Source: Ceratothoa steindachneri
Lineage: Eukaryota > Arthropoda > Malacostraca > Isopoda > Cymothoidae
Assembly (NCBI GenBank): GCA_963969495.1
Contig: OZ018326.1
Span: forward strand, 148,519,806-148,583,805
DNA length: 64,000 nucleotides
Direction: 5' to 3'
Part shown: one piece after another, positions 10,183 through 22,044 of the stretch
Layout: every line of letters begins with the position of its first letter
Position numbering within the stretch: position 1 is the stretch's first letter
The notes under the pieces: generated by a model
Database searches by the model: none
What the model was told of the DNA's origin: nothing
Seen by the model: the letters and a program-made list of their open reading frames with translations, nothing else
Made by a program: the position numbers and the translations under genes

Positions 10183-11487
10183 TATAAAAATTTGGCTCTG
10201 ATTCCAAAATAAAGTGGCAACTAAAACAAAATTATTAATATCGTAATAGTTGTGTCCTATTAGCATTTTGTGTTACAAAATTCTTGCAATATAACTATAT
10301 TTTAGCCTATCGATTTATGCTAATGAGATTAAAATAGAACCTAATGCTTGTAATTTTTTAATGTTTCACGGTTCTCTTTTCTTTTCTTCGGTAAATCAAA
10401 TAAACTGACGAGTACTAAATAAATTTCTCTAATGTAAAAATCCTTAGAAAAATAATTGAAACAATTAAATTAGAATGTTAAGGAAGGATATGTGTTAAAA
10501 TGTTAAAATATTTGAAGAATTGCGAAAGCAAAAAAAGTGCAAGGAGTTCCATGGGATGAGAGTCAAATAATAAATTTATGGTAAAAACGATAGTATAAAC
10601 AATCTAGACAATAACGACGAACAAAAGGTTCTTCACCATATGATTATTTAAAATATAGCAATTGTCTTATGTTAAAAATGTATAGTCAATCCTAATACAG
10701 ACAAAGTTCTGAGTTGTCAACTATAAAAGATAGGCGTAGTAATTTCTATGGGACAAACAGAAGAAGATCTCCAATTTTAGCAAGGGCGATACGGTTTTTT
10801 CGATTTCGCTTTATATTCCATAGGTTCAAATTGACGGAATAGAGCATTTGTTTGTTTAATTTTATCTCTTCTGTAAGTTATCATTAATGGTTTGTTTACG
10901 TCTACCTTCCTGCACTTGAATTCTTAGGTCACAAACAGAGGAGGTAGACGGCCCCTGCCCATTTTTAGTGGGAGCTTGACTTGAGGGAGGAGCTTTGAGT
11001 TCCACTTTAGTAGATAGGACTAAATTCAATGAAGAGTAATTTATCAGAGGAAGGATCCTCTGTAAACCACATTTAACCATTTAGTTATTTAAAACGTAAT
11101 AATAAGTTCTTTTCCGAAGCCTCATAGTCGTAAGTTTCAAAACGTCTGCAGAATAGACACAAGTTCTAATCTTTGTCGAGGCTGGATTTCTTATAAGAAG
11201 ATACAATTGTTTGCGATCTAGATATTATCAAATGTTGCATTTTGTTCAGTATATTTTAAGCAAAATTGGAAAGTGGAATAAACAAAAGTAGATGCCAAAC
11301 TCATTTTATTTTTAAATCACTAAATTGTTGCACGTTTACAGTACCTACAATGATTTGCCTTTTTTAGGGCTATTACCTTTCGTTTAGTTTTGCAGGAGAC
11401 CAAATTTGTGATGATATCTTGAACGATATTGTTCAATCTTTGTTCAATAATCTCTCACAACAGCTCACACTTGGATGGCTTTTGTTC
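10183..11487. other. AT-rich non-coding DNA
   Basis: No family recognised. A small GC-richer island at about 10900-11010 gives a 72-residue minus-strand frame (10862-11080) rich in Ser, Pro and Gln that I cannot assign. Confidence 0.45.
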
Positions 11488-11517
11488 ATGAGTTCCATAT
11501 TCCAGTATGGAACTCAT
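11488..11517. repeat. perfect 12-bp inverted repeat, 6-base loop
   Basis: ATGAGTTCCATA (11488-11499), spacer ttccag, then the exact complement TATGGAACTCAT (11506-11517). It has the same architecture as the hairpin at 7125-7156, but with unrelated sequence. Confidence 0.9.
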
Positions 11518-11705
11518 TACCAGGATCGCTTGTGTCTATTGCTGATTTGGCTATATTCAAAACCACCCTTGCTGACCATCTTGGTAACCTACTATTTCCA
11601 TATGAATAAGTGCTGCTATTTTTAACACTACTTTATTGCCCATGCAATTAACTACAAGGATACACCCTCTAACCTTTGTAAAGTATTTGCCTATGCATGT
11701 GATTC

Positions 11706-11783
11706 CTAACCCTAAGGGTTAGTGCATCAGTACTTTTGGGCTTCCGTGGACCCTACCCGAATTAGTTAGGTCTGGGAAGCCCA
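11706..11783. repeat. pair of adjacent inverted repeats
   Basis: First: CTAACCCT / AGGGTTAG (11706-11713 and 11715-11722) around a single base. Second: TGGGCTTCC (11737-11745) and GGAAGCCCA (11775-11783) with a 29-base loop. Possibly the structured end of a decayed element. Confidence 0.75.
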
Positions 11784-14700
11784 TCAGTTGAGAATCAGGT
11801 GAAAATAAAATTCTACTTTGATTATCGCAACAAATTCTTTATTAGCCTCAAAACTAGTGAATTCCCCCGTCAAGGTCCACAAAGATCGAGTTTTTCTCAC
11901 GTCTTAGTGCATTTTTGAGTTATTGAAAAAATATTTTGGTGTTTTAGATCTATTAGATGAGATGCAACCCCACACATAGAGAATGTTCGATTGCGTCACC
12001 GTGGGTAGAACATGTTTCGTAAAACGCTCCCCTTTTCTCATTCTAAGGAAGGATCTTCAAAGAGGTCTAACCAAGCCGAAGGGGGCTTCATAATAGAAAA
12101 TCAGTTTACTAGAATATTCAAGAGTCCATTCATTATATTTCCTAAAAACTTAGAATTATCTCTAAAGGACTTTGGTTTTATAAGGCTTCCTTGCGCCCAT
12201 TCTCGACTTGAGACCCGTGCAAAACGTATAATGCACACAGCAAGCGCTAAAACGTTCACGATTGCTTCTTTCTAAGTAGAACCAAGCATGGCACTGGAGA
12301 CAACCTGATCCTTTACTTGGCACCTTATTAGTAGGTGATTTTGCGGTTTATTTGAAGTTCAGGAGCTTTCAGAAGTCAAAATGACCCAAAGAATGATGCT
12401 CCTTGATGCAATACCCATAGCAAGTATTTCCTTGTATTTCATGCAACTTTGATGCAGAGCAACAATAGTTGCAAGTAAATCTTTGGCAATAAACATTTCT
12501 GGTACTGAAAAAGCTTCAAACATTTATTTTTATTTAGAAAATTATAAAAAAGCTTATAATTTCACCAAAATCATTCATTTCACCAATATTTTTAATCAGT
12601 TTACCCTTTTAATCGAATAGCAAAGTTCAATTGACTGAAACTCACCTTTTTCAGAGAAGGATCAAATCGCTTTTTTCGATTTAGTAATGGAATAATACAC
12701 TCTTGTTACTTATTATATTTTAAATTCTCACTTTTTAATAAATATTAAATATTTAAATATTATAGTAATCGTTAATATCACGTAAATTTAAAAAACTAAT
12801 AAAAAATACTTATACATTAGTCTTAAATCTTCTGTCGTGACTCTAACTGTTATTTTTAGCGTTTTCTTTCTCCAGAGTTCTCAGTACCATTTGTTTTTCT
12901 TAAAATGGTTATTTTTTTCACTCGCTATGGCATGTCCATTGTTCTGTGATCTCCATCAAATCCAAAGTAATTTTTAGTAGTGTTTGCTGTAAGAAAATTC
13001 CAGGTGTGACCCTCGCAACCACATACTCTTCCCTCAAATTGGAAACTTCATCTGGTTTAAATAATATCAAGAATTAAGATTCGAATATGTTAAATATGAA
13101 ATGAATTGAATAGTTTGAAGGTAACCAAATAAACTTTGTAGCATAGGATATATTCCTAAATATATATTAGATGTTCTTTGATATATGTAGACTACATTTG
13201 ATATGAAACACTTTTCAGTATAAAAAGACCAACTTTAAGTGTTTATTATAGAGGCAAATCTAACTTTAGTAAGAAATCCAGAAAATTATAAAGACAGATT
13301 AATGAAAAAGAGGCGTGTTATTGGGATATAAAAAGGTGTGAAGTGTATATAGGCAAAGTATACAAATTGTGTTACGTAATTCTTAGATGTGCTAAGTTCT
13401 TGAGATATTCATTATTTTACTTATTTTCTTTATTCTTCAGCAATTGAAAGTAATCCATTGAAAAAGGAACAAAACTCTTCTTTTTAAAAATAGATCTTTT
13501 GAAAGGACTTGAGTAAATGGGGAAAAATACGCAGGTAAACCTGATATTTCTATGGCAAAGATACTCGAATGGTTAGTTTCCCCTTATTTGTGCTAGCTAG
13601 ACGATGATGAATCATTTTTCTTGTAGACAGCGAATATAATTATAGATAGATAAAAGTGGCATTTACTCGTAGATCTTTCAATTTGGAATGGATCTAAATA
13701 TGTCAAGGAGGAGACAAACGCAAAGCAAGAAACCTTTTCAAATCTCCATTCTCGTCTTGGTGAAGGGACTGTCACAAAGCTAAGCCGAATTGAGAGAGAA
13801 AATCGAATCATAAGAGTGTGGAGGACAATCAGTATTGGATAGCCCTTGATGTTGAAGTTCATGAAGAGGAGGGAATCTAAACACGCACATATAGATTTAT
13901 CGATAAATCCGAAACACATGAGGGGGGAAGGAACTTATTTGTAAAGATACTTTATCAATCGAGGTAAAATGCTTAGGTAATCACCTTTGTCTTATTAGAA
14001 AATCATGGAAAAAATTTTAATGGATTATATTGGATAACTTTTCGCATAGATTTCATGGGAGATGCTATTCTTTTAAATTCAGGCATGATGCTACCTGGTT
14101 AAACACGTTCTTAAATGTTGAAAAATACCCTTTTTGACGAACTCGACGAAACAAGGAGTTCAGAGCTCTCGATGCTAGAGGTTAAGGTTAAACTGATTTG
14201 TTTTTAACAAACTCATATATGATTATGGAATAATTCTTCAAAGGGTAAATTTAAAAATCAATCAACTTTTAGAAATATTTTTACTCAGCAGGTTTATTTG
14301 AAGTAATTTCTAGTAAAATCTAAAACTATATTTGTGGTTACAATTAAAAATTTTGTACTAGTTTTATTTCTTTCTGCCTAAACAACATCTACTTCTAAGT
14401 AAATCCGTTTCAACTCGTGTTAATTTTAATAGAGAAATATAAAAATAAATAATTACTTATTCCAAGCCAAGTATTAATTTCAAGCCCTAGGAGAAGTGGA
14501 GGCTGTCAGCAACTCGCCGCAACTCACTTCAACACGGTCAACTCGAGGATTTTAGCATCATCTTTTAGCAAATGCAACAAGAAGCCTCGAAATTAGTCAT
14601 GTACGTAGGTTAATAAGTTGTTCTTTATTTGCTATTTCTCGATCAATCAGCACGATTAGTACTCCAATAAAGACTTATTTTCGTTACTTCTCTCACATTT

Positions 14701-15824
14701 TTCTCTGTTCTTTAACCGTAGGTGTAATTGTCTTCTACAAATCATAAAATTTGAAGTTATACTAATTTACCCCCTAACTTACCCACGTTCAAATTAAATC
14801 ATACACACAAACTGGGCAAAAGAACTGTATTTCCAAAAGTTAAATATTTTGGCCGGGACTAATTTTTGGTTTCTAAGATTTTCCCTTTCAAGCTTTATTA
14901 GCCACACGAGTCAAATATTTTTTAGCCAATATTATATTATAAATTATAGGTTATCACATGTCACTGCCACAAGTGTGTCTATATACATAAGTATTGTACA
15001 TCTTGTGCTTAGAAATAAATATGTGACAAACAATTGTTTAATTCTCAAGAAGATTAGGTTAATGAGTAAAAGTGGGGTAGTTTAAAAGTCGAGGAAAGAT
15101 TTATATTACCTAATTTGGTAGTGGGATTTTCTTTGCCACCTAGATCTTTGAATTGTTTAAAATAATTATTATTACTTTGGGTATGTTAGGTTAAAAACAA
15201 TAGGTTTAAAAAAAAGCAAAAACTTAAGCGTAAAATAAACATCTAATCTCAAATTATGTAGCTCACTTAAACTTCAAATCTTTCATTTACGACTATTAAT
15301 GACGGCACAATTGGTCACCTGCATACTAAACCTTTCAAATCGTTTCAAATGACAGGCAGCTCGTTTTTTCAAGATATAAAGGCTAAAAGAGGATTTTCAA
15401 ATTACTTTCTAAATACTGTGATTTCCTTGCTTCCTAAGAGCACAAATCTTATTTCCTCTGAGAAAAAAGCAAGACTTTACCATTATTTGTTTATGAAACC
15501 TTTATCTTGGCCTTCTTAAAGATTAGAGAGGGGTGACTTTTTTATACAAATTTTATCACGATTTTTACTCATTATTTAATATCTGATAGAGCAATATATA
15601 TTTTGAATATTAATAAAGTGACCCTTGCTCCCTGTATGATATTTATTATCCCACGATTCTGATTTTAATTAAAACAAAATGATATCATTTAATAAGTATC
15701 TTGTCCAGTTAAGAAGTCGTTTAGCTGTAAGCAGAAACTTAGAAGAAATCTTTGTCTCGGACTGTGTTTGTTCTCGAATATATAAATTTACAGCAATAAA
15801 AGTAATTTTCTCAATTAAAAGGCT
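11784..15824. other. 4 kb of unassigned AT-rich DNA
   Basis: Frames such as 12012-12275 (+), 13593-13919 (-) and 14849-15085 (+) were read and match nothing I know. They lack convincing start or splice context. No microsatellite longer than about 20 bases and no transposon ends were recognised. Confidence 0.5.
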
Positions 15825-16001
15825 ATGAATAAATTAAGAGTCGAAGGAGTAGTAAACTGCATTACAGAAAGAGGTATAAGTACTAAGGTTAAAATAGATT
15901 ATCCACTTAAAGCGGTAAAAAAGCGAAGGCTTTTTGATCACTTTCAAAGAGTGCCTTTGGAGCCGGTTGAAAGAAATTTTAACAGGATTATTCAAGAATA
16001 A
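15825..16001 (+). CDS. 58-residue open frame, unidentified
   Basis: ATG at 15825 to TAA at 15999-16001. The product is basic and non-repetitive, with a balanced composition (VNCITERGISTKVKID, then KKRRLFDHF) that is unusual for chance frames in this AT-rich background. No family recognised and no partner gene nearby. It could be an exon, a remnant of a transposon protein, or chance. Confidence 0.18.
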   Translation: MNKLRVEGVVNCITERGISTKVKIDYPLKAVKKRRLFDHFQRVPLEPVERNFNRIIQE

Positions 16002-16189
16002 AGATCATCTAAGCAAACTTAGCCTGGCCAATACGAACGTGACGCAACTTACACAAATTTATCAAGAGAGGAATTTGTTGTAAATTTGATAAAGCTTGAT
16101 TTAATCTTCCGCATCTTTACTCATGATTGCTATGTAGCTTATCCCTCATACAAGTGAGCTTCATTATAATAAATAGTGAAAAGAGAAAC

Positions 16190-16790
16190 AAAGTGAGGAG
16201 AGATTGAAGAGAGTGAAGAGAGAAAGGAGGATTTAGTTGGAGGGATTTTGGGGGAAGAATTAAGTGTGGGATTTAAAGAAAGTGCTGAAAGGGCGGGATT
16301 GTGGGAGCGATAGTGAGGGATTGAGGGGAAGGATGAGGGGGAAGGATTCAGGGGAAGGATTGAAGAGAGGGTATTGAGACGAAGAGATTCTAGGGAAGGT
16401 ATTATGGTAGGTATTATTGAGGAGGAGGAGGGCGATTAAGGTGGGAGATTGATGAAAGAATTGAGGAAACGGGATTTAAGGAGGAAAACCAAGTAAGGGG
16501 GATTGAAGAGGAAAGTATTGATGGGAGGGACTAAGTGGGAGCGATTAAAAGTAAGGGTGTGAGAAAGAGTGAGGGATATAGATGTAAGAAGAGACAAAGT
16601 GAGAGAGAGAGAAAATGGGAAGGAGATAGAGGCGGAGAGGGAAAGATGGACAGAATTGCAAAAAGGAGGAAGGAGAGAGGGAGGAAGAGGGAGAGACGGA
16701 GGTAGCCACAGGGATGGAAAGATGATGGAGGGAGACGTAGAGGTAGATGAGGAGGGAGAGAGAGAGAGCGAAAAATCCCTATTTATTCAA
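16190..16790 (+). repeat. 0.6-kb purine-rich (GA/GGA) tract
   Basis: Almost all G and A on the plus strand, built of degenerate gaggga, ggaagga, gagagaga and agtgagg words, ending in a clean (GA)n at about 16757-16768. The Glu/Arg-rich frame at 16569-16814 is a by-product of this composition. Long mirror-symmetric purine tracts can form triplex DNA. Confidence 0.9.
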
Positions 16791-17899
16791 AAGGTCATTG
16801 TAATGTTGAAGTAATTTGCGCGTTGATGACTTAGTGGCAACTAGAAATAGCGGTTATATAAAAGGAAAACAAACTACTTTTTAGTGCAATATTGAAAAAA
16901 GCCTAATAAAATTACTTAGAATAAATTGTTATGCTTCTGGTTGAATCCACTACACCTTTTGTAAATATAGTCCATAAAAATGACTTAAAATGACCTTAAG
17001 GAAATAAGTAAGGAGAAATTATAATAATTCTCAATCGATGTTTTCTCTTCGTTGGTCTATCATCTTTCGCTATGGACCCCATCCTTTCCATCAAACTTTT
17101 GTACAAATCTAGAGTGGATTCAGTAATCTTTTTATCATTCTAAACTAGATGGATTGGTGCCCATCATGCACTGGAGACTACGTGATCGTGAACACACTTT
17201 TCTATCTAGTGTTCTAGTTTTATTAAAACTTATGTTAATCCCGATATATTCACCAATCTGAAATATTTTCAGTTTATTTGATTGCAGTAAGCAATTTATT
17301 TGCCATTACTCTGGTTTTATAAAGGAAAACTCTATGATTTGGAAACTTCACGATCTAAGAAGAATTCGAAGCACAGAAATTTAATCACATGTTGGCATAT
17401 GTGGAAAATGTTTTCTATTCTTTGTTGTACCACTCAAAGGAGAAACTTGCGCTCGTTGCCTGCACATTAATTTTAGTCTTTTTCTTTATTCCGGTGTAGT
17501 TCTTAATAACAACCTTTGTATGGTTGGGGATTAATGAAGATGAATAGGCAATGCATTTTCACGAAAAATTGTGCTTATTTTTTTTTTAGTAAAGAAGAGA
17601 CTAGATTTCTTCTTCTTTGCTACCGGTTTCAAATTCTAAAGAGAAAACAAAAATAAATTCGACGCTACTAAAGAAATCCTGCCATAGAGATGCGACGATA
17701 AGACCTATCCAGGTACATGGTCAGTTCCATCAAATAATCAAACTAACCGCTTGAATTTTAAATACATTCCTGCCTGTCATGGTAAGTTTTACTCTCAATT
17801 AATTTGGGGTTTCTAACGCTCAATGTTTAAGACAAAAACACATTCACACTTTTCTCTCTGATTTCAACTTTTATTATCTAACTAATACTTACTATTTGT
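16791..17899. other. AT-rich non-coding DNA
   Basis: Nothing recognised on either strand. Confidence 0.5.
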
Positions 17900-19090
17900 C
17901 GACTGATACATTAAAATCATGCCTTGTCTCAAAGGATGGCATAAAGTCATGGCTTCACTGGCTTAATTTGCAGAAGATTGATCTGTTTCAGGCGATGTTT
18001 AGATCCCTCCGTGCATTTCGGAGAGAATTTGATGTGAAACCAGATGGGCCCATAATGACACACGACAAACTTTGTGGGGACATACAAGTTATTATTAAGT
18101 TTGTATGTTGCCACATAAAGTTGACATATTCTGCTGGCAGTAGTGAGCCATCTTGCACGAGATATTGCCCTCGTTCCATATATAGGAGATCATCGTCAAT
18201 TGCACCACTTCTTATAGCACTGATAATTCTGTATCTGTAAGCTTGGTCCCAACTGAGCTCATTGAGATTTACATCTGGAAGAGGAGCTCCTTTAGCAATA
18301 CATTGAAAGCCATTTGGTAATAATGTTAGAGTATCACGGATGGTTAAGGCTTCATCAAGTGGTCCTTACCATTGAGTTCCACTTTCTGTTGGACTAATAT
18401 ATTACCTGCACAGATGCCTCAAAGGAAGCTCATTTAGATAGACCACTGAGAAGGACGAAGTAATTGACCTTCCAGCCCTCTTATGGTTCCATCATTGTAG
18501 CCAGTATTATTGACCGTGCTTTTAGTTCCCACTACTTAATCTAATATTGGGTTTTGTGTCTTTTCTCTTATCAAAATCAAAGCAGTTTTCATATCTTTCA
18601 AACATTCTCATTCATTGAAATTCTTCCTTAATTTTTGTCGTGCCCTTCTAGATTTTGTGATGGTCAATTACATGGGAGAGCTCTTTGGAATGTATAATAC
18701 CATAGTCAACTAAAGTTGCACTACTAATAGCAGCAGCTCTCTTCGACAAAGAATACCGATCTGCTTAAATGGCCATTGTTGGTATTAGTATGATATTGTT
18801 TTCTATTCTCGCAAAGACAATCTTTCATTCAGCATCAGAAATGCCAGAAGATAAGTTTTTTCATCCAAGACTTCATCGGAAATTGTTGTTTTATCTTCCC
18901 TCTTCTCTTTTTGTGAGACTTTTTCTTCTCTTCTGAATTCGATCTTCTCTGATTTTCCTTTTTCTATTCATTTAATTTGTTTTTACATCCACTCCTATAA
19001 TTTTAATGTGGCGACCAGTTCTTTGGTGAATAAGAAATTCATGCTCAAGACGTGGCACTTTCATATTCTTTCCAAGAAATAAGCACACTG
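17900..19090 (-). pseudogene. decayed arthropod repeat-protein family member (probably transposon-derived)
   Basis: Reading the minus strand from about 19090 down, pieces in changing frames keep the order of a protein family that I recall as common and multicopy in arthropod genomes: ADRYSLSKRAAA (about 18764), then VDYGIIHSKELSHVIDHHKI, then the NTG(Y/R)N-type segment with RPSQW (about 18500), NELPLRHL (about 18435), LSWDQAYRYRIISAIRSGAI (about 18250) and finally an SxxWLT-like block, now SLLPAEYV, near 18140. The order of blocks is the main evidence. Members usually carry a Cys-Asp-Gly-Thr motif before NTG that could be part of an RNase-H-like core, but here it is degraded. There are numerous frameshifts and stops. 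The family has no name I am sure of, and transposase origin is inference. Confidence 0.55.
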
Positions 19091-20409
19091 CAAGCCTGCT
19101 ATATCAAAAAGCAGACCCTATGATGAGATAAACTTCTTACTTTTAGTGGCATTCTTTCCTTGTTTTGATACCACAGACGCTTCTTCCAACAATCATAACA
19201 ATTTTGTTTTAACATTCTGGATCGACTTAACTTGAATATTATCTTTTGTCCAAATCTCAGGAAGGGCATTGGATACGTCAGTAATAACTTACTTGTTCCT
19301 TAAGTATATATTCTATTTTATATACTGAATATATCTTCCAATTTGTTGTTTGGTTGGCAGCTCATAATGAGAAAGTTCTGGAAGTGAGGAGCTATGTAGT
19401 TAGTGCGCCCGCGAGGGCCAAAAAAGGTCACCTTTGAGTGTAACTTTACCTACCTGCCAGTAAAATAGGCTACTCATATTTGGTAAAATTGGCGCCACCT
19501 TTCTAGTTTGGGCGTTACAAGTAATTTCGGCCCTGAGATGCAATTAAAATATCAACATTGGCGTGGAAAAATTAACGTTTACCAGACTAATTATGCGATG
19601 CAATGTTTAAAAAACGCGCTAATATCTATTATCAGGATGCTCGACCTCGAGTAATTTATATATTTATGTAAACCTCGCGCCTATCTAATTGAGGCACGCT
19701 GCCACCCGATTACTAACGTTTGCCTGCCCGCCCACCGGCTGTGAAAACGTTTTCTGTTGGTCTTTCTTGATACACTGCTCCTTACTCAAAATTAAAATAA
19801 ACCTTATATTTTAGACATACAAATTTTTCTTGCGTAATTTAACTTGAGCAGACAACTTAATTTGTTCCCAATAGTTTTTTAGGCCCGGACAATGCCAAGT
19901 ATCTTTGCTAGAACATACTTTCTATCTTCAAGATATAGAGAACCATCTAAAACTAGAGAGCTACAGAGCTACAAAAACAAGAACTAGCAAAGACCCTAAG
20001 ATCCGCTCAAGGCCCCGTCCGCTTACACATTCTAACGTTAGTGTATCATGAATTTTTCTTTTTTTTTTCATGCTGGTTTTTTTTGTTAGATTTTTTTTAA
20101 CTATTTCAACTCTAGGGTACACACTTATCTACATGTGTCCCCTTAACATGCAGGTTCAGCTATCCCTCAAATACATGAACACGCTTCTTCGAGCTAGGGG
20201 AGAAGGTGAGTTTGATAGGACAGTACTCTCTTCCCCCGCAGGCTTGGCCTGCTAGTGATGAAAATAATATACTTATATGACAGACAGAAAAAGAAAAGTA
20301 GAATTTACATTCACTCTATGCATGGAGGCGTCGCTGGCATCTTTCTATTCATCATTTCATTTTAATCATCTACTCCTTATAATATATGACGGTTTAATCT
20401 GTGCTTCTA
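19091..20409. other. non-coding; includes probable 3' tail of the CR1-like element
   Basis: 19380-19760 is GC-richer with no assignment. About 20050-20409 lies just 3' (minus strand) of the CR1-like stop codon and probably includes its 3' untranslated region, ending in A-rich DNA near 20060-20100 (seen as T runs on the plus strand). Confidence 0.4.
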
Positions 20410-21984
20410 CTACGTTATATTTACACTATTGAAGTACTCATCAAGTTGGTTTTTTAACATATTAACTGTCGTGCTTTCAACTACATGGTTAGGAAGGCCA
20501 TTCCACGTTTGCGTGATTTTAGACGTAAAGTAATTTTGAGCTATAGTAGAGTTAAATCGCTTGTTCACTAATTTTAAACCATTTTGGCATGTGTTTGCCC
20601 TTTGGACCTTATTGAACTATACTCTGTAATCAATATTAGTAAATCCTTTTAAGATTTCGAATACCTCGATCAATTGTCCATGTAATCGTCTACTTTCAAG
20701 TGATAGAAGGTTTAATGAGCGGAGTCTATCATCGTACGGTTTGTTTAAGAGTTCAGGAACTAGTTTCGTAGCCCGACGTTGCACTCTTTCTAACTACGCT
20801 ATATCCTTATTTAGGGAGGGACACCAAAATTGGACCGCGTATTCGAGGTGTGGGCGCACGAGCGATTTGTATAGTGGCACGATTATATCTTTCGATTTGA
20901 AAGTAAATTCCGAGCAATATATCCTAGCATTCAGTTTGCTTTCTTACAAGTTACTGCGCATTGCTTTGATACTTTAAGCTCCTCCGAGATTAAAATCCCC
21001 AGGTCTTTGTCTAAGTTAACGGGTTCGAGAATTTGGTCTTTCATATGGTATTCTACTTTTAAGTTATGACATTCTAAATGCATGACCTTGCATTTAATTA
21101 TGTTGAAGCCCATTTTCCATTTATCCGTCCATTCCACAATTTTATTAAGCTCCCTTTGCATTTGCTCTACATCGCGTCTGGGAAAGGCACGGCTTTCTAG
21201 CTGTGTGTCATCTGCAAATTTAGAGATCCTACTAAACACTCCATTATTCAGGTCATTAATGTAAACAATAAATAATAATGGGCCCAGTACTGACCCCTGT
21301 GGTACCCCTTTGGTGAATAGGTCCCAGTCTTAACACGCCCCATTTACAACAACCAGCTGTAAACGATTTGATAGCCAGTTTCTAATCCATTTAAGTATGT
21401 TCCCCCTACTCCAATTGCTCTAATTTTCATCAATCGCCTTTCGTGCGGAACTGTATCAAAGGCCTTTTTAAAGTCAAGGTAAATTATATCCGCCGCTTTA
21501 GTTTCATCGTAGATGCAAATCATGTTATGAAAGAATTCGAGCAAATTGGTTAGGCACGAGCGCTCCCATCTAAACCCATGCTGGGAGACTGCAATTAAAT
21601 TATTTGCCTCACAATGGCTCAGCAACCTATCTCTAATTATCGATTCTAAGAGTTTTCCAATTACAGAAGTTAGACTGATGGGACAGAAATTAGAAGGCTC
21701 AGTTTTATCCCCTTTTTGGAATATCGGCAAAACATTAGCACGCTTGAACTCTATTAGAAATAGGTCTTCCTCTATTGATCGATTGAAAATCGTGTAGAGC
21801 GGTACATATTGCTAATTCATTTTTTAGTTCTTTAATATGTGTTGGGTACACCCAATTGGTCCCGGAAACTTCGACCTTTTCATTTTATTAATATATAAGA
21901 GAATCTCCACTACATTTATACTTATGTCACCTAGGGTATTTTGTCTTTCAAAATTTACGCCCTCGCCTAGTGTTTCTAATACTA

Positions 21985-21985
<1 letters not shown>
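20410..21985 (-). mobile_element. CR1/L2-like non-LTR retrotransposon, reverse transcriptase part
   Basis: Reverse transcriptase of a non-LTR element, read on the minus strand. From about 21960 down: NKMKRSKFPGPIG (the SPGPDGI motif region, near 21880), PIFQKGDK (about 21725), HGFRWERSCLTNLLEF, YLDFKKAFDTVPHE (about 21460), KGVPQGSVLGP (about 21300), the catalytic FADDTQ (21201-21218), KCKVMHL, DLGILIS, and a thumb/C-terminal segment ending in YFTSKITQTWNGLPNHVVES. A TAG stop is at 20410-20412. It is split over several frames by indels, so it is a pseudogene. The endonuclease half is missing: upstream it stops at a (TA)n tract. Motifs and C-terminal pattern fit the CR1 group better than the I group in this window. 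Confidence 0.87.

Positions 21986-21989
<4 letters not shown>

Positions 21990-22043
<54 letters not shown>
21990..22043. repeat. (TA)n microsatellite
   Basis: About 27 TA units sitting at the 5' break of the CR1-like element. Confidence 0.96.

Positions 22044-22044
<1 letters not shown>

Noticed and set aside
11705..11722. Telomere-like CCTAACCC / GGGTTAG
   Set aside because: Only one unit on each side of a small palindrome. No repeat array of the arthropod TTAGG type.
16569..16814. Glu/Arg-rich protein
   Set aside because: A by-product of the GA-rich tract, with no domain and no conserved pattern.
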